Source: Bacillota bacterium (GTDB taxonomy: Bacteria > Bacillota > Clostridia > SK-Y3). From it: DNA of 64,000 bases. Under the pieces are notes generated by a model that had not been told where the DNA came from, did no database searches, and saw nothing but the letters and a program-made list of their open reading frames with translations. A program made the position numbers and the translations under genes. Numbering within the stretch: position 1 is the first letter of the stretch; each line of letters begins with the position of its first letter. This document shows, in pieces, positions 52,988 to 62,480 of this stretch. The stretch covers positions 49,717 through 113,716 of the forward strand of contig JAKSBV010000203.1 in the NCBI GenBank assembly GCA_022360955.1, written 5' to 3'.

Positions 52988-54751
52988 ATGAAAAGGTATT
53001 TGGTATTATTGATGATGATACTTCTGATGGCAATGTCTGCGCCTTCGCCCGCTGTATTTGCCGGTGGTGAGGGTTTTATCGACGTGCCGAAGGGAGATTG
53101 GTCCGAGGTGTATATTTATCAATTGAAAGAGTTGAATATTACTACCGGTAAAGGAAAAGGCGTGTTTGGCTATAACGAATACATCACACGCGGGGAATTT
53201 TTAACTTTTTTAATCAGAACACTCGATATAGATACAGATATCCCCCGAGCTGCACAATCTTTTGCGGACGTAAAGACGTATCATTGGTATGCGCCTTTTG
53301 TGAATGCAGGGCTGTCCAAAGAAATCATTTTGATGGACGAGTATCCGGGTGAGCGTTTCGTACCGAACCAATTCATTACCCGTGAAGAAATGGCCGTGAT
53401 GATTATAAGGGCATTGGATTATGAATACCTTGCAAGGCTTATAGAACCGCAGCCCTCAAGATTTGACGATGTAAAGAATTATAAAGGCCATATCGCATTG
53501 GCTAAGGACCTTGGCATTATCAACGGCAAAAGTGAACGTTTATTTGTACCGCGGGATAACGCGTTAAGGCAGGAAGCGGCGGCAATGCTGATTAGAATGT
53601 ATAATGCTTTAAATTATAGGGTAGGGGATTTAAACGGTTTTTATGCGATAGACTCCTATTCTCAAATAGATAAAACAAGTGTATTTGATACGGTCAGCTA
53701 TGGTTGGAGCAGAATCCAATACAGCCCTAAATCGGGACAAGTTGAGTTGACCACAGGCTTGCCGGCTTCCGACTATCCGTTCTATATTCCCGAGGGCTAT
53801 CAAAAAGTGATAGACGAGGCAGATGAAAACGGTGTGGAAAAATACCTCATGGTATTCGGTACGAATGAAGAGGTGATTGAAGCGGACGAGGAGCGTATAG
53901 GGATTATTTCTCGTTTATTGGGCGATGCGAAGGCGACACAAAACCTGATCGAATCTGTTTCAAAACAAGTATATGACGGGCAACAGGATGAACTGGCGAT
54001 AGGGTTTGACGGTGTAGTGATAGATTTTGAAGCATTACGAGATGTGAAAAATGACAAAGCCCAATTTGTAAGCTTTCTGGCAGCGCTAAAAGAAGAATTG
54101 AAGAAGGGGAATAAAAAGCTTGTAGTGTGTGTACATCCCAAAAGACAGCCGGGACAGCGGTTTTTTGACGGTTACGACTATAAGCAGATAGGGGAAATTG
54201 CAGATAAGGTGATTTTGATGGCCCATGATTATGCCCCTCACCGGCTCAAAGAATCGGAAAAAGCTTTTTTTACGGGAGATACCCCGCTTGCACCGATTAA
54301 GGATATCTATTATGCCCTTCGATATGCAACGGATAAAGAACAGGGCATTCCAAGAGACAAGTTGCTGCCCCAGGTAAGTTTTGATACGGTACAATGGCAA
54401 TTTCAAAACGGAGAGATTATGAATGATACTGCGTACCATCCCACCTATGACATTGTGAAAGAGCGGATGAAAGACCATCTTGTCCGGAATAAGGAAATAA
54501 ATTATTCTACGGTTTCTCAAACACCGTATTTTGTGTTTGAAGAAAGAAATAAAAGAATAAGAAACATCATATGGTATGAAGATGCAAGAAGCATACAGGC
54601 AAAAATAGACCTTGCCAATATGTTCGGATTGCGAGGGATCTCTGTGTGGAGATTGGGTTCGATTCCGGATTTTGAAGATTCGAAGAGTCAAAGACAATCG
54701 CATTATTTGAATGTATGGCCGTTATTTGAAGATATAAAGAATGAAAGATGA
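52988..54751 (+). CDS. S-layer-homology protein with GH18 glycoside hydrolase domain
   Basis: This 587-residue exported protein has a signal peptide (basic MKRYL, hydrophobic core, cleavage near VFAGG), three SLH modules (about 28-210; FIDVPKGDWSEVYIYQL, FADVKTYHWYAPFV, FDDVKNYKGHIALAKDLGIING), and a GH18 catalytic domain with FDGVVIDFEAL (DxxDxE) near 365. SLH modules bind pyruvylated wall polymers; GH18 enzymes with this layout cleave GlcNAc links in peptidoglycan or chitin, as in spore-cortex hydrolases. ATG 52988 follows AGGGGGG; upstream codons come from a heptamer repeat. Confidence 0.9.
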   Translation: MKRYLVLLMMILLMAMSAPSPAVFAGGEGFIDVPKGDWSEVYIYQLKELNITTGKGKGVFGYNEYITRGEFLTFLIRTLDIDTDIPRAAQSFADVKTYHWYAPFVNAGLSKEIILMDEYPGERFVPNQFITREEMAVMIIRALDYEYLARLIEPQPSRFDDVKNYKGHIALAKDLGIINGKSERLFVPRDNALRQEAAAMLIRMYNALNYRVGDLNGFYAIDSYSQIDKTSVFDTVSYGWSRIQYSPKSGQVELTTGLPASDYPFYIPEGYQKVIDEADENGVEKYLMVFGTNEEVIEADEERIGIISRLLGDAKATQNLIESVSKQVYDGQQDELAIGFDGVVIDFEALRDVKNDKAQFVSFLAALKEELKKGNKKLVVCVHPKRQPGQRFFDGYDYKQIGEIADKVILMAHDYAPHRLKESEKAFFTGDTPLAPIKDIYYALRYATDKEQGIPRDKLLPQVSFDTVQWQFQNGEIMNDTAYHPTYDIVKERMKDHLVRNKEINYSTVSQTPYFVFEERNKRIRNIIWYEDARSIQAKIDLANMFGLRGISVWRLGSIPDFEDSKSQRQSHYLNVWPLFEDIKNER

Positions 54752-54784
54752 AATACAGACGGCGGCTTGCGGTTGCATATCCCG

Positions 54785-55004
54785 ATAAAGATAACCGGCT
54801 AGCAGCCTAAAAATACATTTACATAGGTACATAGGGCGTTTTAAAAAATACGTTATTGATTATTTTGCTTACGTACAAGGATTATAAATTCTATTTTTTT
54901 GAAACGCCTTTTGATCGGATATGGATTGAATAGTATCCAAAACAATGATGATGCTGCGTTTTTTGTGTAAATATAAATATCATTTTAAAGTTGGGTATCT
55001 ATAT
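54785..55004 (+). repeat. Element A, long form with internal insertion, copy 5
   Basis: The left end GCAGCCTAAAAATACATTTA and right end TTTTAAAGTTGGGTATCTAT flank an insertion of about 115 bases with GGGCGTTTTAAAA and TTTGAAACGCC inverted ends. It fills most of the 326-base gap between the GH18 gene and the convergent DUF523 gene, so this copy is not a leader for a + strand gene. Confidence 0.78.
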
Positions 55005-55077
55005 AGCAGAAAAAGCAAAGAGCGTCTTAACTTACAAACCTCTGGCCGCCAAATGCTAAGTCACTCTATTTTAGCCA

Positions 55078-55527
55078 TTAAACAAAATCTTCTTCTGTTA
55101 GTATTTCGATACCGTTTTGACGTAAAAGTTCTGCGGTAACGCCATTCCCTTCTATGAGATTGCCGCTGAAACTGCCGTCGTATATTTTTCCAAATCCACA
55201 AGACGGGCTGCGCTGCTTGAGGATTGCTTTTTGAATATTCAGTACTTTTGCAATTTTTAATACCCTTCTTGCACCTTCTATAAATTCGCCGCTGCTATCG
55301 GCCGTATAGGTTTTGTCGAGGATTTTTGACTTTCCTTCCAATACGTTTTTACCTTCGCCGCCTACGATTTCCATACAAGCTCTTGGTGTAGAGAGGCCTC
55401 CCAGCTGTTCCGGACAGACAGGAACCAGTTCGCCTTTGTTAAACAGCTCCAGTACTTGGGGGTTTAAACTGTCTTGGCCGTCATACCTGCAATTTATACC
55501 GCATAAACAAGCGCTGACCAGTATCAT
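55078..55527 (-). CDS. DUF523 family protein
   Basis: This 149-residue soluble protein has the DUF523 signatures SACLCGINCRYDG, PVCPEQLGGLSTPR and KQRSPSCGFGKIYDG. The conserved cysteines suggest a metal or thiol site. The function of the family is not known to me. On its own strand AGAGGTGAATATGA precedes the ATG. Confidence 0.9.
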   Translation of the reverse strand: MILVSACLCGINCRYDGQDSLNPQVLELFNKGELVPVCPEQLGGLSTPRACMEIVGGEGKNVLEGKSKILDKTYTADSSGEFIEGARRVLKIAKVLNIQKAILKQRSPSCGFGKIYDGSFSGNLIEGNGVTAELLRQNGIEILTEEDFV

Positions 55528-55777
55528 TCATATTCACCTCTTTTCTACCCATTGTTTTATATTATTCTTAATGGTACATTCGGTTCTAAATAAAATAGGA
55601 TAATGCCTTCGGGTGTTTATTATATATGATTTACGGTTCTCTGTAAACCGTGCTGATTACGATAGGGTGTATTATTTTTCATTTTAGTATCATCCATGAA
55701 TTCGGAAAATCTAATTTTTCTTCTTTATTCTTCATTAGCAATTATTTATCGTGTTATATATAATTAGAAATTAAAGG

Positions 55778-55806
55778 TTGAAGCCGCTAGGTATAAATGC
55801 TATAAT
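55778..55806 (+). promoter_or_regulatory. Promoter of the lepB-recJ-apt-relA run
   Basis: TTGAAG, 17-base spacer, TATAAT. Element A copy 6 lies between it and the first gene, so would be transcribed as leader RNA. Confidence 0.65.
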
Positions 55807-55828
55807 TTTATAGTGTATTAAAATGGAT

Positions 55829-55924
55829 AAAGATAGCGCGCTTAAATCTATCACTATATTCGGACAAAATAACGATGATGCTGCGCTTTTTGCACAAATA
55901 TAAATTGAGAAATATATCTATTAT
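55829..55924 (+). repeat. Element A, divergent copy 6 (lepB leader)
   Basis: AAGATAGCGCGCTT, GGACAAAATAACGATGATGC, TGCGCTTTTTGCACAAATAT and AAATATATCTATTAT follow the order of element A, but the outer right arm has lost its match. It ends just before the lepB RBS. Confidence 0.6.
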
Positions 55925-55942
55925 AAGAAGAGGGAATGCCAG

Positions 55943-56458
55943 ATGCAAATCAACAGGCAAATGATTGCAAGAGAAATATTCGACTGGATAAAAACCATTG
56001 TTATTGCAATTGCAGCAGCGTTATTTATACGACATTTTATATTTACGCCTTCCATCGTACCCACCGGGTCTATGGTGCCGGCCATTCAGATCAATGATAT
56101 TATCATTGTGAGTAAATTTAGTTATTGGTTTAAGCCTGTTAAACGGGGAGATATGGTAGTGTTCCGATCTCCTTATCAAAAAAATATGCAGTTGGTCAAA
56201 AGAGTTGTCGGCATAGGAGGAGAAACGATTCTGATTAAAGACGGAAAGTTATATATAGATGAAAAACCGTATAAAGAACCCTATGTTTATGAACCAATGC
56301 AGGAGGATTTTGGACCGTATATGGTGCCGGAAGGCTGTTACTTTGTGATGGGAGATAATCGCAATAGTTCTTATGATGCGAGGCAATGGTCTCAGAAATA
56401 TGTTGATGAGGGCATGATCATAGGAAAAGCGGTTTTTAGATTTGGCGTGTTGCAGTAA
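55943..56458 (+). CDS. lepB: Signal peptidase I
   Basis: This 171-residue membrane serine protease removes signal peptides from exported proteins. A single N-terminal helix (about 17-33) is followed by the catalytic Ser43 (PTGSMVPAI) and Lys86 (QLVKRVVG), and by the GDNRNSSYDAR box. It has the small, one-anchor form usual in Firmicutes. AGAGGGAATGCCAG precedes the ATG. recJ follows after 37 bases. Confidence 0.94.
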   Translation: MQINRQMIAREIFDWIKTIVIAIAAALFIRHFIFTPSIVPTGSMVPAIQINDIIIVSKFSYWFKPVKRGDMVVFRSPYQKNMQLVKRVVGIGGETILIKDGKLYIDEKPYKEPYVYEPMQEDFGPYMVPEGCYFVMGDNRNSSYDARQWSQKYVDEGMIIGKAVFRFGVLQ

Positions 56459-56495
56459 GAGCAATTCCCGGTTGGGGTTAGAAGTGGAGATCAAG

Positions 56496-59003
56496 ATGGA
56501 TAACAAGAAATGGATATATTATCGGGCTGATCATCATAAGCTTCGGCAAATCAGTCGAAAATTTAATATTTCTCCTTTGGTTGCAGCAGTTATTTTAAAT
56601 AGGGGAATTCAAGAGCCGGAAGAAATTAGTATGTTTTTGGAAAAAGACATTGCGAAAGTATATGATCCTTTTTTAATGAAAGACATGACTAAAGCCGTCA
56701 AACGCATCAAAAAAGCGATTTGTGAGCAGGAGAAAATGACGGTTTACGGAGACTATGATGTAGATGGCGTAACCAGTACGGCCATATTGGTCAAGTACTT
56801 AGACGGATGCGGGGCACATGTGGATTACTATATTCCCGATAGGATGGACGAAGGCTATGGTGTCAATAAACAGGCCCTGCAAAGGCTGCATGAAAATGGG
56901 ACAAAGCTTGTTATTACCGTAGATGCCGGCATTACCGCAGTGGAGGAAGTTGAATTTGCAAAGGGTTTGGGGCTTGATTTTATTATCACGGATCATCATG
57001 AGTGTAAAGAAGAAATCCCTAAAGCTTATGCCATTGTCAATCCCAAGCAGCACGACTGTCCTTACCCTTTTAAAGAATTAGCCGGTGTAGGTGTCGTATT
57101 TAAATTAATCCAAGGGTTAGCAGGCAAAGCACAACTGGGTAAAGTAATCAATGATTATTGTGATATTGTTTGTTTGGGTACCGTTGCGGATGTAGTGCCC
57201 TTGTTGGGAGAGAATAGGCTTATTGTAGATCACGGTCTCAAACTAATGAAAAATACGGATCATCTGGGCTTAAAGGCATTGGTCAAAGTATCCGGTCTTG
57301 ATAATGCAAAGATCGGTACGGGCGCGGTGGGGTTTATGATTGCCCCGCGTATCAATGCAGCGGGAAGGATAGGAAGTGCGCTCAGAGCAGCAGCACTTTT
57401 TTTGACAGATGATCAAAAAACCGCCTATGAGATTGCCCGGGAGCTGAACGAGGAAAATAAAAAAAGGCAGGCAACGGAAGCGCAAATATTGGATGAAGCC
57501 ATGAGAATGATTGAACAAGATTTTGATTTGGCCCGGCAGAAAGTGATTGTCTTATATGGTAAAGATTGGCATCACGGCGTCATCGGCGTAGTAGCTTCAC
57601 GCATTACAGATAAATTTCATAGACCTTCTATTTTAATAGCACTGGAAGGTGATGAAGGCAAAGGGTCGGGGAGAAGTATAAGGGGTTTCAATTTATTTGA
57701 AGCATTGACAACGTGCAGAGATACCCTTATAAAGTTCGGCGGACATGAGCTTGCAGCAGGACTGACGATTGATAAGAAAGAGATATCGGCTTTTATAGAA
57801 CACATTGGCGAATACGCAGATAGCCACTTATGCGAGGATGCTCTAATACCGCGCATTTATATCGATTGTCAAATACAGGCTGTTGATTTAACCTTCGATA
57901 CGGTAAAACAGTTGGAGATATTGGAGCCGTTCGGGATGCGAAATGCCGGACCGGTATTTTCGCTTTGTGATGCCGTGATTTCCGATATTAGGGTTGTCGG
58001 AGAAGGCAAACATTTAAAGATGAGGTTGGAAAAAGATAAAATCTTTGTGGATGCGGTCGGTTTTAATATGGGGGACTATGAAAAGAGGTTTATCGCCGGT
58101 GATGTTGTGGATGTAGCCTGTACATTAGGCATAAATTCTTATCAGGGAAAAGATAAGATACAATTAACCCTAAAGGATATAAAAATGTCCGGCCCCAAAA
58201 GAATGGAATATAAATATTATAAAACCTTTGACGCATGCATTAGAAATGATATAATAAATAGTATTACGAAAGATGCAGATATTTGTTTTAAACAGGATAT
58301 TGAGATACGGGATGTGTTGGGTACGCTAGAGGATGAGCATCCTGTTCTTATGATTGTCAATACCTTAGCGGGGGCTGCAGAAATCATCGATCAGCTGGAA
58401 AGGGAGTTTGAGCAGCAAAGCCATGACCCCTTAAGCCAAAAGCCTTACAGCATTTATTTTAATACCTTGGGTGATGATAATCATGCATTGGATATTTTGA
58501 TTAATCCTGTAATGGGAGCAGGGCAGATACAAAATTACAGCAAAGTATACATTTACGATCCCTGCTTTTCAATAGCATTTTATTGTGATATTTTGAAAAA
58601 GAATAATAATGTTTATTTGTTGTTTGACAATACCAAATACCGGTGGTGTGAGCATGTTTTGGATCAGATCATACCGGTGAGACAGGATTTTGTCATTGTT
58701 TATCAATATATCAAGACCCGATCTGTACAAGGGATATATGAGGATGATGTTTTTGTATTGACCAGACGTATAGCGATAAGCTATCATGTTCCGATGAATT
58801 ATTTGAAGCTGAAGCATTGTCTTGATATATTCCGGGAATTAGGATTGTTGTGTTTTTCCATTTGTAACGAACAGATTAGAATACAATTAAATGATAATAA
58901 AAGTAAAAAAGTGAACATTGAAAGTTCCGTCCAGCTTGCCAAGCTTAGAAAATTGAGGGAAAAATGTGAAGAAACGAAGAAATTTTTAAATCAATCATCT
59001 TAA
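56496..59003 (+). CDS. recJ: Single-stranded-DNA-specific exonuclease RecJ
   Basis: This 835-residue 5'-3' exonuclease acts in recombination and repair. The DHH core has VYGDYDVDGVTSTAILV, ITVDAGITAVEE and ITDHHECKEEIP; the DHHA1 part has GRSIRGFNLFEAL and FGGHELAAGLTI, and an OB-type region follows (about 460-560). Residues about 590-835 form a long C-terminal part typical of Firmicutes RecJ. ATG 56496 follows GTGGAG by 6 bases; the frame upstream to 56442 overlaps lepB and is not conserved. Confidence 0.95.
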   Translation: MDNKKWIYYRADHHKLRQISRKFNISPLVAAVILNRGIQEPEEISMFLEKDIAKVYDPFLMKDMTKAVKRIKKAICEQEKMTVYGDYDVDGVTSTAILVKYLDGCGAHVDYYIPDRMDEGYGVNKQALQRLHENGTKLVITVDAGITAVEEVEFAKGLGLDFIITDHHECKEEIPKAYAIVNPKQHDCPYPFKELAGVGVVFKLIQGLAGKAQLGKVINDYCDIVCLGTVADVVPLLGENRLIVDHGLKLMKNTDHLGLKALVKVSGLDNAKIGTGAVGFMIAPRINAAGRIGSALRAAALFLTDDQKTAYEIARELNEENKKRQATEAQILDEAMRMIEQDFDLARQKVIVLYGKDWHHGVIGVVASRITDKFHRPSILIALEGDEGKGSGRSIRGFNLFEALTTCRDTLIKFGGHELAAGLTIDKKEISAFIEHIGEYADSHLCEDALIPRIYIDCQIQAVDLTFDTVKQLEILEPFGMRNAGPVFSLCDAVISDIRVVGEGKHLKMRLEKDKIFVDAVGFNMGDYEKRFIAGDVVDVACTLGINSYQGKDKIQLTLKDIKMSGPKRMEYKYYKTFDACIRNDIINSITKDADICFKQDIEIRDVLGTLEDEHPVLMIVNTLAGAAEIIDQLEREFEQQSHDPLSQKPYSIYFNTLGDDNHALDILINPVMGAGQIQNYSKVYIYDPCFSIAFYCDILKKNNNVYLLFDNTKYRWCEHVLDQIIPVRQDFVIVYQYIKTRSVQGIYEDDVFVLTRRIAISYHVPMNYLKLKHCLDIFRELGLLCFSICNEQIRIQLNDNKSKKVNIESSVQLAKLRKLREKCEETKKFLNQSS

Positions 59004-59031
59004 AATAGCATCGAAAGGGAGGAGGGAATAA

Positions 59032-59544
59032 ATGGATTTGAAGTCAAAATTTAGACACGTTATGGATTTTCCCAAGGAAGGCATTGATTTTATTGATATT
59101 ACTACCGTCTTGCAGGATAAGGAAGCCTTTCACTATGCAATGGACTGTCTCATTGAAAAAACAAAAGAAAAAGCATGTGATATCATTGTAGGTCCGGAGT
59201 CCAGGGGCTTTATATTCGGTGCCTCCATCGCTTATACGTTAAACAAAGGATTTGTGCCTATCAGGAAAAAGGGAAAACTACCCTATGAAACCATCCAAGC
59301 GACGTATGAGCTGGAATATGGCACGGATATTTTAGAAATGCATGTAGATGCGGTCCGGCCGGGACAAAAAGTAGTTATTGTAGATGACCTGTTGGCAACA
59401 GGGGGAACCACACGTTCTAACATTGAATTGGTTGAAAAAGTGGGCGGGGTGGTCACGGGGATTATCTATCTCGTAGAACTTGAATTTTTAAAGGGAAGAG
59501 AAAAATTGAAGGGTTATGATGTAGCATCAATTGTGAGATTTTAA
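59032..59544 (+). CDS. apt: Adenine phosphoribosyltransferase
   Basis: This 170-residue salvage enzyme makes AMP from adenine and PRPP. The PRPP-binding motif VVIVDDLLATGGT and the opening RHVMDFPKEGIDFIDIT are diagnostic, with IVGPESRGFIFGA in between. GGGAGGAGG precedes the ATG. The recJ-apt-relA order is usual in Firmicutes. Confidence 0.97.
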   Translation: MDLKSKFRHVMDFPKEGIDFIDITTVLQDKEAFHYAMDCLIEKTKEKACDIIVGPESRGFIFGASIAYTLNKGFVPIRKKGKLPYETIQATYELEYGTDILEMHVDAVRPGQKVVIVDDLLATGGTTRSNIELVEKVGGVVTGIIYLVELEFLKGREKLKGYDVASIVRF

Positions 59545-59559
59545 AATAAAACAGTTCGG

Positions 59560-59641
59560 AGTTTGGATTTGAGCTCGGAGATAAAGAAGAGGGATTTCTT
59601 CTTCCATGTTCTTCTCCGAACGCAGAACGCCAAGCACCGAA
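59560..59641 (+). repeat. Heptamer-type repeats after apt
   Basis: ACAGTTC, GGAGTTT, GGATTTG and AGCTCGG are followed by the opposing CGAACGC, AGAACGC, CAAGCAC and CGAACTA; the arms can fold into a hairpin around GAAGAAGAGGG. Confidence 0.6.
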
Positions 59642-59663
59642 CTATTTTTAAATGGTGATATAA

Positions 59664-61835
59664 ATGGATGAATGTTATCGAAAACTAGTTGAAAAAGTGA
59701 ATAAGTATAATCCTCAATGTGATTGGGATATGTTAAGCAGGGCTTACAAGGTCTCCAGGGAAGCCCACGAAGGCCAGCATCGAAAATCCGGCGAACCGTA
59801 TATCATGCATCCGTTGGAAGTGGCGCATATATTGGCTGATTTGGAATTGGATTGTGAGTCCTTGGTATCGGGTCTGCTCCATGACACGGTAGAGGATACT
59901 TCCTATAGTGTTCAGCAGGTCAAGAAGATGTTTGGAGAGCAGGTTGCTTTGCTGGTAGACGGTGTTACGAAGCTGGGAAAAATTCCTTACACCACAAAAG
60001 AAGAACAGCAGGTGGAGAATCTAAGAAAAATGTTCTTGGCTATGGCAAAGGATATTAGGGTTATTCTGATTAAGCTTGCCGACAGGCTTCATAATATGCG
60101 GACCCTCAAATGTGTTACGGAAGACAAGCAACGGGAAAAGGCAAGAGAAACCCTGCAGGTATTTGCGCCATTGGCGCACAGACTGGGTATCTTTAAGATA
60201 AAATGGGAGCTTGAAGATCTATCTTTACGTTATATTGATCCGGTTGCCTATTATGAAATTGTAGAAAGTATTGATCTAAAGAGACAGGAAAGAGAAGCAT
60301 ATTTAAGCAATATTATTGAAGAAATCACCGGTAAGTTAAAGGATTTAAAGATACAGGGGCATATTGAAGGAAGGGCAAAACACTTTTATAGTATTTATCG
60401 AAAGATGTATACGCAAAATAAAGGTATTGATGAAATCTATGATTTGTTTGCAGTCAGGGTTATCGTCAATAGTGTAAAGGATTGTTACGGTGTACTGGGA
60501 ACGGTACATGAGTTATACAAGCCTATTCCGGGCCGTTTTAAAGATTACGTTGCCATGCCTAAACCGAACATGTACCAATCGCTGCATTCGGCAGTTATCG
60601 GATCGACGGGGAAACCTTTTGAAATACAGATAAGAACGTGGGAAATGCATAGAATTGCGGAGTATGGTATTGCCGCACATTGGAAGTATAAAGAAGGGAA
60701 AACCGGTGTTTCGGACTTAGATTCCAAACTTTCGTGGGTGAGGCAGCTTCTGGAGATACAGAGAGATTTGACCGATGCGGAAGAGTTTATGCAGACGCTG
60801 AAAATCGACCTGTTTGCCGATGAAGTGTTTGTTTTTACCCCTAAAGGAGATGTCATTAATCTGCCGGCCGGCGCTACGCCCATTGATTTTGCGTATTACA
60901 TTCATAGTGCCGTGGGCAATAGGATGATCGGTGCAAAGGTAAATGGAAAAATAGTGCCCATTGAATATAGCCTGAAGAACGGTGATATTATAGAAGTCCT
61001 TACGACTGCTGCGACTCATGGGCCAAGCAGAGATTGGCTGAAAATTGTCAAGACTTCTCAAGCGCGCAATAAAATTAACCATTGGTTCAAAAAAGAAAAA
61101 CGAGAAGAAAACGTTGTTACCGGTAAGGACTTGGTCGAAAAAGAGCTTAAACGATTGGGATTTACCCACAACCAGCTCTTTAAGGATGAGTGGATAGATA
61201 TTGTTTTAAAAAAATATAGTTTTAACAGCTTGGAAGACCTGTTTGCCAGTGTGGGATATGGGGGGATTACTGCCCCAAAGATCGTAGGAAGGTTGAGAGA
61301 TGAATATAAGAAGGCCGAACAGCCGGAGAGTATTGAGCCCAAAGAGACGGAACCGGACCTGCATTACCAGCACAAGAAAAAGCAGGGCAATAATGGGATT
61401 GTTGTAAAGGGTATTGATAATTGCCTGGTGAGATTGGCCAGATGTTGTAATCCGGTACCCGGGGATAGCATTATCGGTTATATTACGCGAGGGAGAGGCG
61501 TATCGGTTCACACGGAAGATTGTCCGAATGTCGTTTCCAATCAAGAGGACGATAGCCGGTTGATTGACGTCGCCTGGGAAAATGCTCAAAATGCATCCTA
61601 CTTATCGGATATTCAGATGCTGGCCAATGATAGGCCTGGGTTATTAGCGGATATTACAAATGATATCTCCGATTCCAAGGTGCTTTTACGGGGTATGAAT
61701 ACCAGGACGACAAAAGACAAAGTAGCGATTATTAATGTTACCCTTGAAATCAATACGACGGAGCAGCTCAATAAGATCATCAAGAAGCTGCGTAAGATTG
61801 ACAGCGTGTTTGAAGTGAAAAGAAGCAGGCAGTGA
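59664..61835 (+). CDS. relA: Bifunctional (p)ppGpp synthetase/hydrolase
   Basis: This 723-residue long RSH protein controls the stringent response. Order: HD hydrolase (HRKSGEPYIMHPLEVAHIL, LLHDTVEDT), synthetase (KDYVAMPKPNMYQSLHSAVIG), TGS domain (about 390-450; VFVFTPKGDVINLPAGATPIDFAY, in pieces), a conserved-cysteine zinc region (RCCNPVPGDSIIGYITRGRGVSVH, in pieces) and a C-terminal ACT domain (NDRPGLLADITNDIS). Both catalytic halves are intact. Length is normal. It has a weak RBS (GGTGATATAA) before ATG 59664. Confidence 0.96.
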   Translation: MDECYRKLVEKVNKYNPQCDWDMLSRAYKVSREAHEGQHRKSGEPYIMHPLEVAHILADLELDCESLVSGLLHDTVEDTSYSVQQVKKMFGEQVALLVDGVTKLGKIPYTTKEEQQVENLRKMFLAMAKDIRVILIKLADRLHNMRTLKCVTEDKQREKARETLQVFAPLAHRLGIFKIKWELEDLSLRYIDPVAYYEIVESIDLKRQEREAYLSNIIEEITGKLKDLKIQGHIEGRAKHFYSIYRKMYTQNKGIDEIYDLFAVRVIVNSVKDCYGVLGTVHELYKPIPGRFKDYVAMPKPNMYQSLHSAVIGSTGKPFEIQIRTWEMHRIAEYGIAAHWKYKEGKTGVSDLDSKLSWVRQLLEIQRDLTDAEEFMQTLKIDLFADEVFVFTPKGDVINLPAGATPIDFAYYIHSAVGNRMIGAKVNGKIVPIEYSLKNGDIIEVLTTAATHGPSRDWLKIVKTSQARNKINHWFKKEKREENVVTGKDLVEKELKRLGFTHNQLFKDEWIDIVLKKYSFNSLEDLFASVGYGGITAPKIVGRLRDEYKKAEQPESIEPKETEPDLHYQHKKKQGNNGIVVKGIDNCLVRLARCCNPVPGDSIIGYITRGRGVSVHTEDCPNVVSNQEDDSRLIDVAWENAQNASYLSDIQMLANDRPGLLADITNDISDSKVLLRGMNTRTTKDKVAIINVTLEINTTEQLNKIIKKLRKIDSVFEVKRSRQ

Positions 61836-62018
61836 GTTTAGTGGGTAGTGGGTGGTTGGTGGTGGGTAGTGTAGTTAGGCGGGCCGGTGCAGGTTGGGTT
61901 AGCAGAGTGGTTGACGGCGGGTTTTAGGGTAAGGGGATAGTTTGTTGGTAGAGATGGTTATGGAGGATTGGTGGTAGGGTGAATGGATTTCATTTTTTCG
62001 TGGTGAGGGGTGAGATTG
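61834..62018 (+). repeat. GT-rich heptamer repeat tract after relA
   Basis: AGTGGGT, AGTGGGT, GGTTGGT, GGTGGGT and AGTGTAG run in register at 61845-61878; the next 130 bases remain G- and T-rich (TTGGTGG, GGTGAGG) up to the dtd start. The tract supplies part of the dtd RBS (GAGGGG). No gene is seen. Confidence 0.65.
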
Positions 62019-62471
62019 TTGAGAGCGGTTGTGCAGAGGGTTACCCGGTCGAAAGTAACGGTTGACGGTAACGTTACTGGGAAGATTGACAAGGGCTTAA
62101 TGGTGTTGCTGGGCGTAGGGCATGAAGATACGGAAAAAGATGCGGAATACATGCTGGAAAAGATTTTAAAGCTGAGGATTTTTGAAGATCATCACGAGAA
62201 GATGAATTTATCGCTTATGGATATTGAAGGTGAACTATTAGTGGTGTCCCAGTTCACATTATACGCGGACTGCCGCAAAGGACGGCGGCCCAGTTTTACG
62301 AATGCGGCTCCGCCGGAGCCGGCAAACAAGTTATATGAGTATTTTGTAAGGAGATGTAAAGAAATGGGTGTTCAAGAAGTGCATACCGGCGCATTCGGGG
62401 CCCATATGCATGTGGATATACAGAATGATGGTCCTGTAACGATATTGTTGGACAGTGAAAAACGGTTTTGA
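62019..62471 (+). CDS. dtd: D-aminoacyl-tRNA deacylase
   Basis: This 150-residue enzyme removes D-amino acids, and glycine from tRNA-Ala, from charged t[19 protein letters not shown] at the start, [20 protein letters not shown] (catalytic region) and the late [19 protein letters not shown] are family motifs. TTG 62019 is selected because the family begins MRAVVQRV and GAGGGGTG lies upstream; an earlier GTG 62010 adds only three residues and overlaps that site. The MBL gene follows after 9 bases. Confidence 0.94.
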   Translation: MRAVVQRVTRSKVTVDGNVTGKIDKGLMVLLGVGHEDTEKDAEYMLEKILKLRIFEDHHEKMNLSLMDIEGELLVVSQFTLYADCRKGRRPSFTNAAPPEPANKLYEYFVRRCKEMGVQEVHTGAFGAHMHVDIQNDGPVTILLDSEKRF

Positions 62472-62480
62472 GGTGATCCT

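Larger units (their letters stand above)
55528..55942. other. Intergenic region between DUF523 gene and lepB
   Basis: 415 bases with no credible gene. It holds the divergent start of the DUF523 gene, an AT-rich middle with a GGTTCTCTGTAAACC hairpin near 55633, the lepB promoter at 55778-55806 and element A copy 6 at 55829-55924. Confidence 0.7.

Noticed and set aside
54086..54703. 205-codon open frame on the minus strand
   Set aside because: It is antisense to the GH18 domain, which has clear catalytic motifs.
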